From CAYNJG01 sp965216885 (GTDB lineage: Bacteria; Planctomycetota; Planctomycetia; Pirellulales; Pirellulaceae), in contig OZ244208.1 of NCBI GenBank assembly GCA_965216885.1, positions 2,046,001-2,110,000 of the forward strand: 64,000 nucleotides of DNA, in the 5' to 3' direction. Position 1 is the first letter of the stretch. Each line of letters begins with the position of its first letter. Below the pieces are notes generated by a model. It was not told the DNA's origin, did no database searches, and was given only the letters and a program-made list of their open reading frames with translations. The translations under genes were made by a program, and so were the position numbers. Positions 16,751 through 26,200 of the stretch are shown here, one piece after another.

Positions 16751-18483
16751 AAACCGAACCCATGAAAATGACTCGATCGATCCTTCGCGCTCTTACGTTG
16801 CTATTCGCCGTGACCGGGCTGTTCGGCTCAGCGGCGGTTGCCGAACAGGCTTCGCAGCAGGACGGCGGTCGTGTCTGGGCGATACTCGTGGGCGTCAATC
16901 AATACAGCAACGGCAGCAAACAGCCCGATGCGTTCTATCTGCCCGATCTCAAATATGCCGTGAACGACGTGAGGCATGTCGAACGGGCCTTGCGAGAGGG
17001 TGGCGTTGATGCCGCTCGCATCGTATCCATGAATGACGATTCGGGAATTGCGCCAACGAGTGAGGCGTTCCTCGATCAGCTTTCCGAATTGGCCGAGAAT
17101 CCGGATGTGACCAGTGACGACACATTGCTGTTCGTGTTTTGTGGCCACGGTTTGAACATTGGTGACACAAGCTACCTGTGTTTTCGCGACTGTGTGCTCA
17201 GTGGAAACAAGGCGAACCGAAACAGCCAGGTCGTACCACGCGGGGTCGTTGATATCCCGTTGTTGATGGAGATGCTGGAGGAAGTCAACGCGGGCAGCAA
17301 GATCATCCTTACTGACGCCTGCCGGAACTGGGCCGATGCGGACTCGGCCGAAATGCAATCGGCCCGTCACTACGACATCACCGCTCACATCCACAACATG
17401 GCCGAATCGGGAGACGGTTCCAATCAGCAGTTGGTGATCTCCAGTTGCCTTCCCGGGCAGATCTCACTGGAAGATCCCGAGGCACGACATGGCGTTTTCA
17501 TGTCGTATGTCGTGGAGGCGCTGGAAGGCAAAGCGGACTTTGAGATTGCCGGAAATCGCGACGGTTCGCTACGGATTATCGAAGTGTTCCGCTATGCATC
17601 GCAGAAAACGAGAACTCGGTCGCTTGAAATGGGCCTGCGACAGGTGCCGTTTCTGGAAGGCGCGTTTTCGATTGGTTGCGAACTGGTTGCGTTGCCCCAA
17701 CCCGTTCGACAGGAGCTGGCGCGAGAGTACGACTCCGGGGATCTGTACGCTCCGAAGCTAACCTACGAGCAGGAGTACGCTCGCGAACTACACGCGCAGT
17801 CCATCGAAAGTATTTTGATTGATGTTGATGCCGTGATTGAAAAATGCACGAAGGCTCGCGAGCTGGATGCGGAATTCAAGCTGCCGCTATCGCTTCGCAA
17901 GACCGCCTATGTGCTGAACCTCAAATACCCGGAAGCCATTGATGATGCGCGTGAGATCGATGGGAAAGTCCAGTTTCGGGTGGACGCCGCGTCGCCGATC
18001 TCGCTGAAGAGCGGGCAGGATGTGCTGGGCGTCGTGGAAAACCTCGATACGATCGAGATCACGAAGTATTCGCAGGACAGGCAATGGGTCTACGTCTCGC
18101 GGACCAAACCGCGTGGGGCCAGTGAATGGGATGCGTCGGCGCACGGCTACGTCAAGGTATCGCAGATCGTGCCCAACGTGATCTCGACGATTCAGTCCTA
18201 TCAGACCGAAACGCAACAGCAGGTGAAGAGCTCGCGTGAGTTGAGGCAGTATGGACAGGTCAGCCGAAACCAGTCGGTAGCTCGGCCAATCGATCGGATC
18301 GACCGAGCCGTGACAGCCATCAGCCAGGTATCCGGCAGGGTCAACGAAGTGAAGGCGATCGTTGACCGGGTGCAGGGACTGCAGAATCTACAGAATTTGC
18401 CAAGTGGCGTTCGCCGTGGTGTGTCGGTGCCAATTCCGTCGGTCAATCAATTCCGATCGATTCGCGGCCGTTTGCCGTTTTGA
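16747..18483 (+). CDS. Secreted/periplasmic caspase-family peptidase
   Basis: A 578-residue protein with a signal peptide (LRALTLLFAVTGLFGSAAVA) and an intact caspase p20 domain: WAILVGVNQY (first strand), LLFVFCGHGLN with catalytic His134, and IILTDACRNW with catalytic Cys192. Later segments (QLVISSCLPGQISLED, GVFMSYVVEALEG) match the substrate-pocket part of prokaryotic caspase homologues. Beyond about 300 come a tetratricopeptide-like stretch and an SH3-like segment (SPISLKSGQDVLGVVENLD). Members usually cleave after Arg/Lys or Asp; the specificity here is not predictable. It overlaps the upstream kinase/pseudo-caspase gene by four bases. The pair suggests a signalling module in which the degenerate domain binds or regulates the active one. 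If the signal peptide is used, the protease acts outside the cytoplasmic membrane, as do the regions after the kinase's membrane helix. Confidence 0.9.
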   Translation: MKTEPMKMTRSILRALTLLFAVTGLFGSAAVAEQASQQDGGRVWAILVGVNQYSNGSKQPDAFYLPDLKYAVNDVRHVERALREGGVDAARIVSMNDDSGIAPTSEAFLDQLSELAENPDVTSDDTLLFVFCGHGLNIGDTSYLCFRDCVLSGNKANRNSQVVPRGVVDIPLLMEMLEEVNAGSKIILTDACRNWADADSAEMQSARHYDITAHIHNMAESGDGSNQQLVISSCLPGQISLEDPEARHGVFMSYVVEALEGKADFEIAGNRDGSLRIIEVFRYASQKTRTRSLEMGLRQVPFLEGAFSIGCELVALPQPVRQELAREYDSGDLYAPKLTYEQEYARELHAQSIESILIDVDAVIEKCTKARELDAEFKLPLSLRKTAYVLNLKYPEAIDDAREIDGKVQFRVDAASPISLKSGQDVLGVVENLDTIEITKYSQDRQWVYVSRTKPRGASEWDASAHGYVKVSQIVPNVISTIQSYQTETQQQVKSSRELRQYGQVSRNQSVARPIDRIDRAVTAISQVSGRVNEVKAIVDRVQGLQNLQNLPSGVRRGVSVPIPSVNQFRSIRGRLPF

Positions 18484-18560
18484 ACACGGTGCCGTGGAGG
18501 TGACAAACAGGGACGGTTGACGACGGCTTCGCTGCCGATATCGAAGTCAGCAACGAAAAA

Positions 18561-18584
18561 GGCACCCTCGCGGATGAGGGTGCC
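18561..18584 (-). terminator. Intrinsic terminator of the Cys-rich gene
   Basis: GGCACCCTC and GAGGGTGCC form a perfect 9-bp stem with a 6-base loop, followed on the minus strand by TTTTT. It lies 60 bases past the stop of the Cys-rich protein gene. Confidence 0.85.
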
Positions 18585-18643
18585 TGGATGGACGATAGAC
18601 TCAATTGCTACTGGTGAGTGGCTGACTCCCGCAGCCGAATCGG

Positions 18644-19411
18644 CTACTTACCGCATTTCTCGCAGACGTAGATCGTTTTCTGGAACATCTTCTTGTAGCA
18701 GACCTCGTAAGGTTGCTTCTCAATGCGAGGGACGCAGACTTTGACCTTGCGAGTCTTCGTGACGGGCTCCAGTTCGTAGACGATCTCTTCGGCACAGACT
18801 TCCGTTTTCTTCTTGGGCTCTTTGACGCAATAGAAGATGTCTTTCTTCGTTTCCGAGAGAATCAGCTGTGGCCGGCAGATGTCTTCCTGCCGCGTGTCAC
18901 GCTTCAGGCGGGTGATCGTACAGGGACAAGGTTCTCCGAGGCAAACCGAGCAGGAATTGTCGTCGCACGAACACGTTCGATTGCACGTGCATTTCGGGGC
19001 TCGCATGACCACCTCATCCACGGGGACATCGACGTGAGTCAGTCGCGTGCCCGGGTTCATGACGACCTGGCATTTCTTTTCCGTGATCGTCTTGGTCTCG
19101 ATCTTGTCTTCCAGGTAGCAGATTTCCTTGGTGAACTTCTGCTCTTTGGGGACGCGTTTGAACGCCGTGTACGTTTCTTCGCGTTCTTCCATCTCGCGAA
19201 TGACCACGGTCTTAAAACGGGTTTCGGTCACCATTTTGGGAACCCAGATGACCTTCTTGACCATTCGCGATCCGCAGCAATCGTCGCCGCAGTGTCCGCA
19301 GGTTGATGTCGCGCCAGCATCGCAGGCATCGCACGCTGTCACAATTTGTGGAATTGCGAGCAACGCGATGACCAGAACGGCTGAGTTGATGAGCCTCAAT
19401 AGAAGAGCCAT
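18644..19411 (-). CDS. Secreted Cys-rich, valine/lysine-patterned protein of unknown function
   Basis: A 255-residue protein with a signal peptide (LINSAVLVIALLAIPQIVTA). A mature part follows with many cysteines: CDACDAG...CGHCGDDCC near the start, CTCNRTCSCDDNSC in the middle, and CEKCGK at the end. Between the clusters are charged amphipathic beta-like stretches such as KKVIWVPKMVTETRF and EPVTKTRKVKVCVPR. The pattern recalls planctomycete-specific Cys-rich exported proteins thought to be disulphide-linked envelope components, but I cannot name the family. An AAGGA ribosome site lies about ten bases upstream. It is divergent from the TolC-headed secretion cluster and has its own terminator. 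Confidence 0.75.
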   Translation of the reverse strand: MALLLRLINSAVLVIALLAIPQIVTACDACDAGATSTCGHCGDDCCGSRMVKKVIWVPKMVTETRFKTVVIREMEEREETYTAFKRVPKEQKFTKEICYLEDKIETKTITEKKCQVVMNPGTRLTHVDVPVDEVVMRAPKCTCNRTCSCDDNSCSVCLGEPCPCTITRLKRDTRQEDICRPQLILSETKKDIFYCVKEPKKKTEVCAEEIVYELEPVTKTRKVKVCVPRIEKQPYEVCYKKMFQKTIYVCEKCGK

Positions 19412-19491
19412 ATCACAGAATCCTTCTGTCTAGATTGGCGGGGTGGACCTGCCTGTTCATCGGCCCGCAGGTCGACGGGGTCACTTGAAAA

Positions 19492-19716
19492 TCATCGAAG
19501 TACGGCTTCCACAGATTGTGGGGGTTGTGTGGCTACCTCGTAGTGGCTGTCGCGAGGAAGGTTGTAACGATTTTGCGTGCGATACCAGCTATCACGCGTA
19601 GTTCTATTGATGGGATCGTAGGGCGACGATGAAACGATCGTTACCGATTCAATCCATGCAATTCGATTAACTGTCGTTTCAGCCAACATCAGAACAGCCC
19701 GGATCACCGCTGCCAT
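19492..19716 (-). CDS. Possible small hypothetical protein
   Basis: A 74-codon frame upstream of, and on the same strand as, the Cys-rich gene. Its codon pattern looks moderately protein-like (SSPYDPINRTTRDSWYRTQN), but there is no domain or clear signal peptide, and it occupies the region where divergent promoters are expected. It could be non-coding. Confidence 0.3.
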   Translation of the reverse strand: MAAVIRAVLMLAETTVNRIAWIESVTIVSSSPYDPINRTTRDSWYRTQNRYNLPRDSHYEVATQPPQSVEAVLR

Positions 19717-19752
19717 TCGGTAGTTGCCGCGCCGTATATCAAGGATCTTCAG

Positions 19753-22053
19753 ATGAAACGGACCTTGTCCTCGCGTCTTATTGTCCTCTCTTGCCTGATT
19801 GGTCTAACGCTCAATCAGGGCTGCGTCTGTTTGAAGCGGGACAATTGTTCCGTCGAAGAATCGTGCGGCCCAACTCCCTGCGTTTCCGTGGATCAGTTGG
19901 AGATTGACGATCCGTGGGTTACGCCATGTACCGAATCGCAGGTACACGAGCAGTCACCGGAACTCGTTGATCCCGAGAATGCCACCTTCACGAATCTGAC
20001 GCTGGAAGAAGCCATTCAGTTGGCATTGCAGAATTCGGAAGTGATGCGAGACCTTGGTGGCACGGTGCTTCGCAGTCCAACGGCCGTGCAGACGACGTCG
20101 GATCCGGCGATTGCCTACACCGATCCACAGTTCGGAGAGGAAGCCGCCCTGAGTGCCTTTGACGCCAGTTTTGCGGCCCGGGCGTTCTTCGACAAGAACG
20201 ATCGCGTCTTTAACAATCAGTTCCTCGGTGCGAATGGACTGTTGCAGCAGGATCTTGGCAACTATCAGCTTGAATTGGCGAAGCGTTCGGCGACGGGTAC
20301 GCAGATGTCCTTGCGCCACGTGACGGACTACGACTACAACAACTCGGTGGGCAATCGATTTGGCTCGCCCAGTTCGTCGTGGACGACATTCATGGATGCG
20401 GAAGTTCGACAGCCGTTGTTGCAGGGCGCGGGAATTGCCTTCAACCGCATCGCCGGACCGGGAAACCTACCGGGCGTCAACAACGGTGTTCTGATTGCCC
20501 GTATTCGCACGGATCAGTCTCTGGCAGATTTCGAAATCGGCATCCGCGACCTTGTGAGCAACGTCGAAAACGCCTACTGGGATCTCTACTTCGCCTACCG
20601 CGACTTCGATGCCAAAGTTGAGGCACGCGACCTGGCGCTCAGTTCGCTACAGCAAGTCAAGAACCGCATGGATGCCGGAGATGCCAAGCAGGACGAGCTG
20701 AGTCAGGTCGAAGAGCAGTACTGGCGATTCAAGTCAGAAGCTCAGGAAGCTCTCGGCGGCCGACTGGTTGAATCGACACGAACCTTCAATGGCAGCGGCG
20801 GCGGAACGTTCCGCGGGGCCGGAGGTGTTCGCGTCGCGGAACGTCGTCTGCGGCTGATGATGGGAATCGCGATCAACGACGGCACGCTGATGCGACCGGC
20901 GGACGAACCAACGACGGCTCCGGTTCGATTCGATTGGGATATGATCAGCGAGGAGACCGTCTCCCAGCGTCCCGAAATTCGCAAACAGCGATGGACGGTG
21001 AAACAGCGCGAACTGGAACTGTTGGCGAATCGCAATCACCTACTGCCGCAGCTGGACGCCGTCGGACGTTATCGTGTTCGCGGTATGGGGCAATCGTTGA
21101 TCGCCGACGACAACTTCAACTTTGACAGCGCCTCCGAGGAGTTCTTCAATGGCGACTTTCAGGAATGGCAGTTAGGTGTCGAATTCAGTGCTCCACTCGG
21201 TTTCCGACAGGGGCATGCGGCCGTGCGAAACGGCGAACTCCGACTCGCTCGGGAAAAGGCCATCCTGCGTGAGCAAAAGCGGCAGGTGCTGTATGGCGTG
21301 AGCAACGCGATGGGCGACATTGAACGCAGCTTCGACGTATTGCAGTCGCAGTACTACCGACGCAAAGCGGCACTCAGTCAGGTAACGTTCGTACGAGCTG
21401 CGTTTGACAGCGGCAAGACGCCGATCGACGTTCTGCTGGAGGCCCAACGCCGACTGCTGGACGCGCAGATTCGCTACTTCCAGGCTCGAACGGATTATGT
21501 GCTTGCTCTCAAGAACATGCACTACGAGAAGGGCACACTGCTGGACTACGCCAACGTCAGTCTCGCGGAAAGCCGATCGTCGCGGGGTGCCAAAATTGAT
21601 GCTGCGAAACTGATGTCGAAGCGTGGGAAACTGATTGACTATGTCACGCGAGATATCTCCGTGAGCCGTTGCCGTACGCCGCAGAATACCCTGCCGCACG
21701 GTGATATGGAGGTTACCACTACGGCGGCAACGCATTCGGCAGGTGTTGACGGTGGCAGTAACGTACCCGACGCAGCGATCGAAGGAAGTCGTCCCGTGGT
21801 ACCTCGGGAGCCTGTGGAAATCGGTCAGGCACTTGAGCACGAAACGCTGCGGTCCGCTCAGACGGAACAGCAAGCCTTGCCCGCTCCAACTTCACCCGGC
21901 CCTTTCGACCGTCCGATCATTCGGCAGGTTGGATTTGAAGCCTCTGTCCCACCTCAGCCCGCCGCATTCGCGCCCGGTTCGGTGCCCGTTGAACTTCCGC
22001 GGTACGGCTACCAGGCACTTCCGGCAATTCCCGTCGACGGCGAACTCAACTGA
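19753..22053 (+). CDS. TolC-family outer membrane channel lipoprotein
   Basis: A 766-residue protein starting with a lipoprotein-type signal (hydrophobic stretch then LNQGC, Cys24), followed by the two long coiled-coil/beta-barrel repeats of the outer membrane efflux family. Recognisable parts are NLTLEEAIQLALQNSEV, SLADFEIGIRDLVSNVENAYWDLYFAYRDF and, in the second half, RRKAALSQVTFVRAAFDSGKTPIDVLLEAQRRLLDAQIRY (written here as the read order of motifs). It should form the outer membrane exit duct of a tripartite exporter. The C-terminal about 150 residues are low-complexity and beyond the usual TolC length. AAGGA lies eight bases upstream of the ATG. It heads a co-oriented cluster with the giant protein and adaptor genes, so these are its likely partners; no ABC or RND pump gene is near. 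Confidence 0.88.
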   Translation: MKRTLSSRLIVLSCLIGLTLNQGCVCLKRDNCSVEESCGPTPCVSVDQLEIDDPWVTPCTESQVHEQSPELVDPENATFTNLTLEEAIQLALQNSEVMRDLGGTVLRSPTAVQTTSDPAIAYTDPQFGEEAALSAFDASFAARAFFDKNDRVFNNQFLGANGLLQQDLGNYQLELAKRSATGTQMSLRHVTDYDYNNSVGNRFGSPSSSWTTFMDAEVRQPLLQGAGIAFNRIAGPGNLPGVNNGVLIARIRTDQSLADFEIGIRDLVSNVENAYWDLYFAYRDFDAKVEARDLALSSLQQVKNRMDAGDAKQDELSQVEEQYWRFKSEAQEALGGRLVESTRTFNGSGGGTFRGAGGVRVAERRLRLMMGIAINDGTLMRPADEPTTAPVRFDWDMISEETVSQRPEIRKQRWTVKQRELELLANRNHLLPQLDAVGRYRVRGMGQSLIADDNFNFDSASEEFFNGDFQEWQLGVEFSAPLGFRQGHAAVRNGELRLAREKAILREQKRQVLYGVSNAMGDIERSFDVLQSQYYRRKAALSQVTFVRAAFDSGKTPIDVLLEAQRRLLDAQIRYFQARTDYVLALKNMHYEKGTLLDYANVSLAESRSSRGAKIDAAKLMSKRGKLIDYVTRDISVSRCRTPQNTLPHGDMEVTTTAATHSAGVDGGSNVPDAAIEGSRPVVPREPVEIGQALEHETLRSAQTEQQALPAPTSPGPFDRPIIRQVGFEASVPPQPAAFAPGSVPVELPRYGYQALPAIPVDGELN

Positions 22054-22153
22054 GTCTCGCCGCTCGATACCGAAAGTATTCAGCTCAACATCCAACTCTC
22101 CTCACATCGTCACCCACCCGACTATACATCGCGTACCACGAAGGAATTGAACC

Positions 22154-23056
22154 ATGCTTCGCATGAATTCACGCAAGTCAAAACCAGATCGACTGGCTGT
22201 TGGCGTTCGCAGCACGATCTTTGTGCTACTGGTGACCACTGTTGGTCTTGCGGATGGTCCGTTTGACAGGAATCTACCGTCGCTCGCGTCTGATCTGATT
22301 GGCTCCGTACAGACGGTAACTGCTTCGGCCCGCAGTCGCGTAAGGCGGCTGCGTCTACTTTCGGTCGACTCGGTCAAGACCGTGGTTACACAGACGGCGA
22401 GCGAAGCAGCGGACCGCGCCGGTTACGAGGCGTACCTTGCGGCGATCGAGGACTACAACTCAACCGACCTTGTCGCCAACACGACCGTGCAGGACTTGCA
22501 GTCCGAATTCGTCAATCCCGCTATGCCGCCGATGCCTGTGCAGAGCGTTGCGGGGCCAAGCCTGTTGACGAAAAACACGGTACTTGAAGACGTGGATGTC
22601 GACATGATGCCCGCGTCGCGCGGTCATGACTTGCGATTCGAACGCGATCGTCCGTTGATCGAGGCCGACTTGCGACTGGCTCCCACGCTGGGCGACGAGG
22701 AAGGCGAAAAGTATTTGCCTGAAACCGATCCGGATGACCCGCGTGTCGTGATCGACTACAAGTCTTCACCGATGATCGGAAGTGGCTATGCCCGCACGTG
22801 GTACGGCAACTGCTATGCCTGGGAAGCGCCAAACTTTTATCACCGACGTTTGTACTTCGAGCAACCGAATCTCGAACGGTACGGTCATTACTATGGCAGT
22901 TGGAAGCTGCAATCCGCGCTTTCGACGGCCCACTTCTTCGCCGCGATTCCTGCGCTACCTTTGAAAGCCATGCACACCCGACCGTGTGAACGAGTCTATA
23001 CGCTGGGACACTACCGTCCGGGAAATTGCAATCCGCACTTCCGTCCAGGGAAGTAG
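22154..23056 (+). CDS. Secreted hypothetical protein of the export cluster
   Basis: A 300-residue protein with an N-terminal hydrophobic helix (VRSTIFVLLVTTVGLADG) that is probably a signal peptide or anchor. The middle is acidic and Pro-rich. The C-terminus is aromatic- and Cys-containing (YGNCYAWEAPNFYHRR, TLGHYRPGNCNPHFR). I recognise no family. A good ribosome site, AAGGA seven bases upstream, supports the start. It lies 100 bases after the TolC-like gene and 222 bases before the giant gene on the same strand. A structural or assembly role for the secreted giant protein is possible but only from position. Confidence 0.65.
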   Translation: MLRMNSRKSKPDRLAVGVRSTIFVLLVTTVGLADGPFDRNLPSLASDLIGSVQTVTASARSRVRRLRLLSVDSVKTVVTQTASEAADRAGYEAYLAAIEDYNSTDLVANTTVQDLQSEFVNPAMPPMPVQSVAGPSLLTKNTVLEDVDVDMMPASRGHDLRFERDRPLIEADLRLAPTLGDEEGEKYLPETDPDDPRVVIDYKSSPMIGSGYARTWYGNCYAWEAPNFYHRRLYFEQPNLERYGHYYGSWKLQSALSTAHFFAAIPALPLKAMHTRPCERVYTLGHYRPGNCNPHFRPGK

Positions 23057-23218
23057 ACCTGCGGATTGTTGTGGTCCCATCGCCGGGAATCGTTTTCTAT
23101 TCTGAACCTTCACATCTCACTGCTTATCAAGATCCGAACTGGCATTGTCTGGCCTGCGATTCGCTACATTGTGCGGATTGTGCTTGAAATGCCAGTTTGA
23201 CGCCACTAATTTGGGTGT

Positions 23219-23248
23219 AAGCCGGGCGGGCATTCGTTCGGCTTTTTT
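23219..23248 (+). terminator. Terminator- or attenuator-like hairpin before the giant gene
   Basis: AAGCCG and CGGCTT form a 6-bp stem around a 14-base loop, and the second arm runs into TTTTTT. It lies about 30 bases upstream of the giant gene start, so it may set the ratio between the upstream genes and the giant gene. Confidence 0.5.
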
Positions 23249-23278
23249 CTTGATTGGTCAGTGCGTGTGGAGATCCCG

Positions 23279-26200
23279 ATGCGACTCTTCCGTCGTCTAT
23301 TTGGAGTTGGACCAAAGTCGCTCGCCACCAAACGGGCGACAAGTCTTCAAGACCTTTTCGAAGCGAAGCTCAATCTTCGCAAGTTGGAACAAAGGCGAGT
23401 CCTTTCGGTCAGCGCCAATTTTGATTCGTTGGCTGCTGCGCTGAACGTCGGGCTCGATGAGAACGCCGACGAAGCCACCATCAATGTAGATGCTTCCACA
23501 GAGCTGGTTTCGGTCACGGACGGCGACAACAACGTCATCCTCGACAACCTTGCTCTTGATCTTATTGAGCGGATTGACGTGACGGGACTCGTCGACGGTG
23601 GGCAGGCGGTCACGTTTACGGGCGACGTAGGACAAGGTCTTGCACCGGTCGATAGTTTCAGTATCGGCATCAGCCAGGTCGACTCGGTTCTCTTCGCGGG
23701 TGACTATGGACTGACAGCGCTGACGATTCTCAACAGCGGAAATGTCTCTGACACCGCAAGTGGATCCGTCCAGGTTGCCGGCGTCACGAACGTCTCGGTG
23801 ACCGGCGATGTGGAGTTCAACAGTTCGGCGAACGACTTTCAGGGAACGGTCTCGATTGTCGCCGAAGGTGATCTGCAACTGGTGGATTCCAGCGAGCTGG
23901 TTATTCAGGAACTGATGGCGGACAACGCGACCGTGACGGCTGATTCGATTGCGGATGCGGATGCGACCACGATCGCGATTGCCGAGGAAGCGTCTTTCAC
24001 TTCGGCCGGCGACATTGTGCTCGCGGACAAAGCGGGAGACGACTTTCGCGTTGGCCAACGTCTGGAATTGAATTCTTCCGATGGGAATGTGCTCCTGGGA
24101 GTGGCTCACGACGAACAGTTCGGCGTTGCTGATGCCGAGGATACGGTCGACAGCGGCGCGTTCGTCCAGATCGGAGATCCAACGAACGGCGACTTCGACG
24201 GAGAAGGCAATCTCGCGGTCGAAGCAGCGGACCATGCCGTTCGCATTGTGGAAGATGATGACATTTTTCTGGGCGGCGCCACGCCACGCGTCATCAGCGT
24301 GGATGAAGAGGTCGTGACTCGTGTCTTTACCAATAGCAGTGTGATTCGTGCCAACATCAACACTCGCGAAGAGATTCTGCTGCCTGGGTTGATCAATGGC
24401 CCGGTTGCCGTGCGGGTGCTGACGGTCGACGAGTTTCCCGGGCGAGAGCTGGATGTGAACCTACAGGAACAGGTCAAACTGCAGTTCTTCGCCGGCGATC
24501 TGCTGGTTGCTGAAACCGGCTTTACGGCGGATCTGCCGGAATTTGTCGAACGCGGTGAAGTTGTGACCGACTTTGGCACTATCAATTTTGGTAGCAACAA
24601 TGTCGACCGCGTTGTGGTTGTCCACGCCGATGATCCTCTGTCCGGGTTTCCCGGCCCCACGGATGGTTCCGCCAATTCGATTCTTGAGGTTGAAATTACG
24701 CTGACGGGGACCGAGCGAACGACGACGACCATTTTCGACAATTCGGGCATCGTTGCGGACGACATCGTCATCAAGGCCCGCGGCAGTATTCGCCAGGATG
24801 AAGATGCTCCCATCGTGGGCGGGACGGGGGTTGCCGCCTCCAACGCCGTGTTTGAGATCCTGACTTCGCCGGGATCGGAAAAACACAATATCGAGCTGTT
24901 CGCGAACAACAATCTGGCGAACGTCGAATTTGACGTTGCCAGCGGTGAAGCGGTGGGCGACCTGCGATTCAAGAACGTTGCCGTCAGTGCGGACATCACC
25001 GCGCTGCCGTTGCAGACGACGCTCGACAATCTTTCCGTCTGGTTTCCAAACACTTCGATCGAACTGCCCGGTCAGGAGCTGCAGGTGCTTGATGACCTGG
25101 TCCTGATCGCGGGCGTCGACGTCATGCTTCCGGCTGACGGCACTGGGGTTATTACGGATCTCAGCCGCGATGATGCGGTGTTGGAATCCAATGGTGTTGG
25201 CGGGCAGATTACGGATGTTGAAGGCGCGAACATAAGCGTGGGTGGTACTGCCGTCATCGTCGCGGACGGCGAAATTCGGCTGGCTGATACTGCCAGTGAC
25301 CAACTGCAGGTCGAAACCCTCGCGGAATTCTATTCATTGCAGTCCGACGTTTTCGTGGGCAGTGATGCGGACAATGGCGCTGACAGCGGAGCGACGGTCG
25401 TATTCGGCGATGCGTCGAATGATGACGACGGTGTGGGCAACGTCGCACTCTTTGGTCGACAGGTGCAATTCGTTGAAGACGACGATATTCGCTTCGCGGA
25501 CAGTTCGTTGACGAACAACAGCATGATCGGCTTCACGCAACGCGTTCGGGCCGATCAGTCCGGATTGACGGCCGAGACAGCAACCATCAAAGCGAGAGGC
25601 AGCATACGACAGGATCTGGATGCTCGGATTCTGCCTCAGTTGTTCACAGCTCCGGTCGCGAGTTTCGAGGTGCTGCCGTCCTCAGGTCTTTTGAAGGTCG
25701 ACATCGATCTCTACGCAAGAAATGATATCGCGGTAGCTTCCTTTGCGGTGGACGCTTCCGTGGAAGTGGGGGATCTGCGTTACCGGAACCTGGCGACGAC
25801 CGCCACCGTTTCCGGGCTTCCCATGTCGCAGGTCGACAACCTCTCTATATGGTTTCCGAATGCTTCAATCGAACTCCCGTCACAGGCGATCGATGTCGCC
25901 GAAGACCTCGTGTTGATTGCCGGCATCGATATCCTTCCTGCCGGTGACGGTACGACGATTACCGATCTGAGTGACCCGTCGGCCGTGTTGGTGCCCACCG
26001 GTGTTTCGGTCGGAACACTCACGGACCAGCCGGGGACGCAATTGACGGTTGGGGGCAGTGCCCAGTTTGTCGCCGATGGTTCGATCGTGCTTGCCGACAT
26101 GCTCGGGCAGGAGGCTGATCAATTACTGGTTGGCGAGCATGCTGAGTTTTTCTCACTACGCGGGAATGTCTCGGTAGGTAGCGAGTCTGCCACCGTGGTG

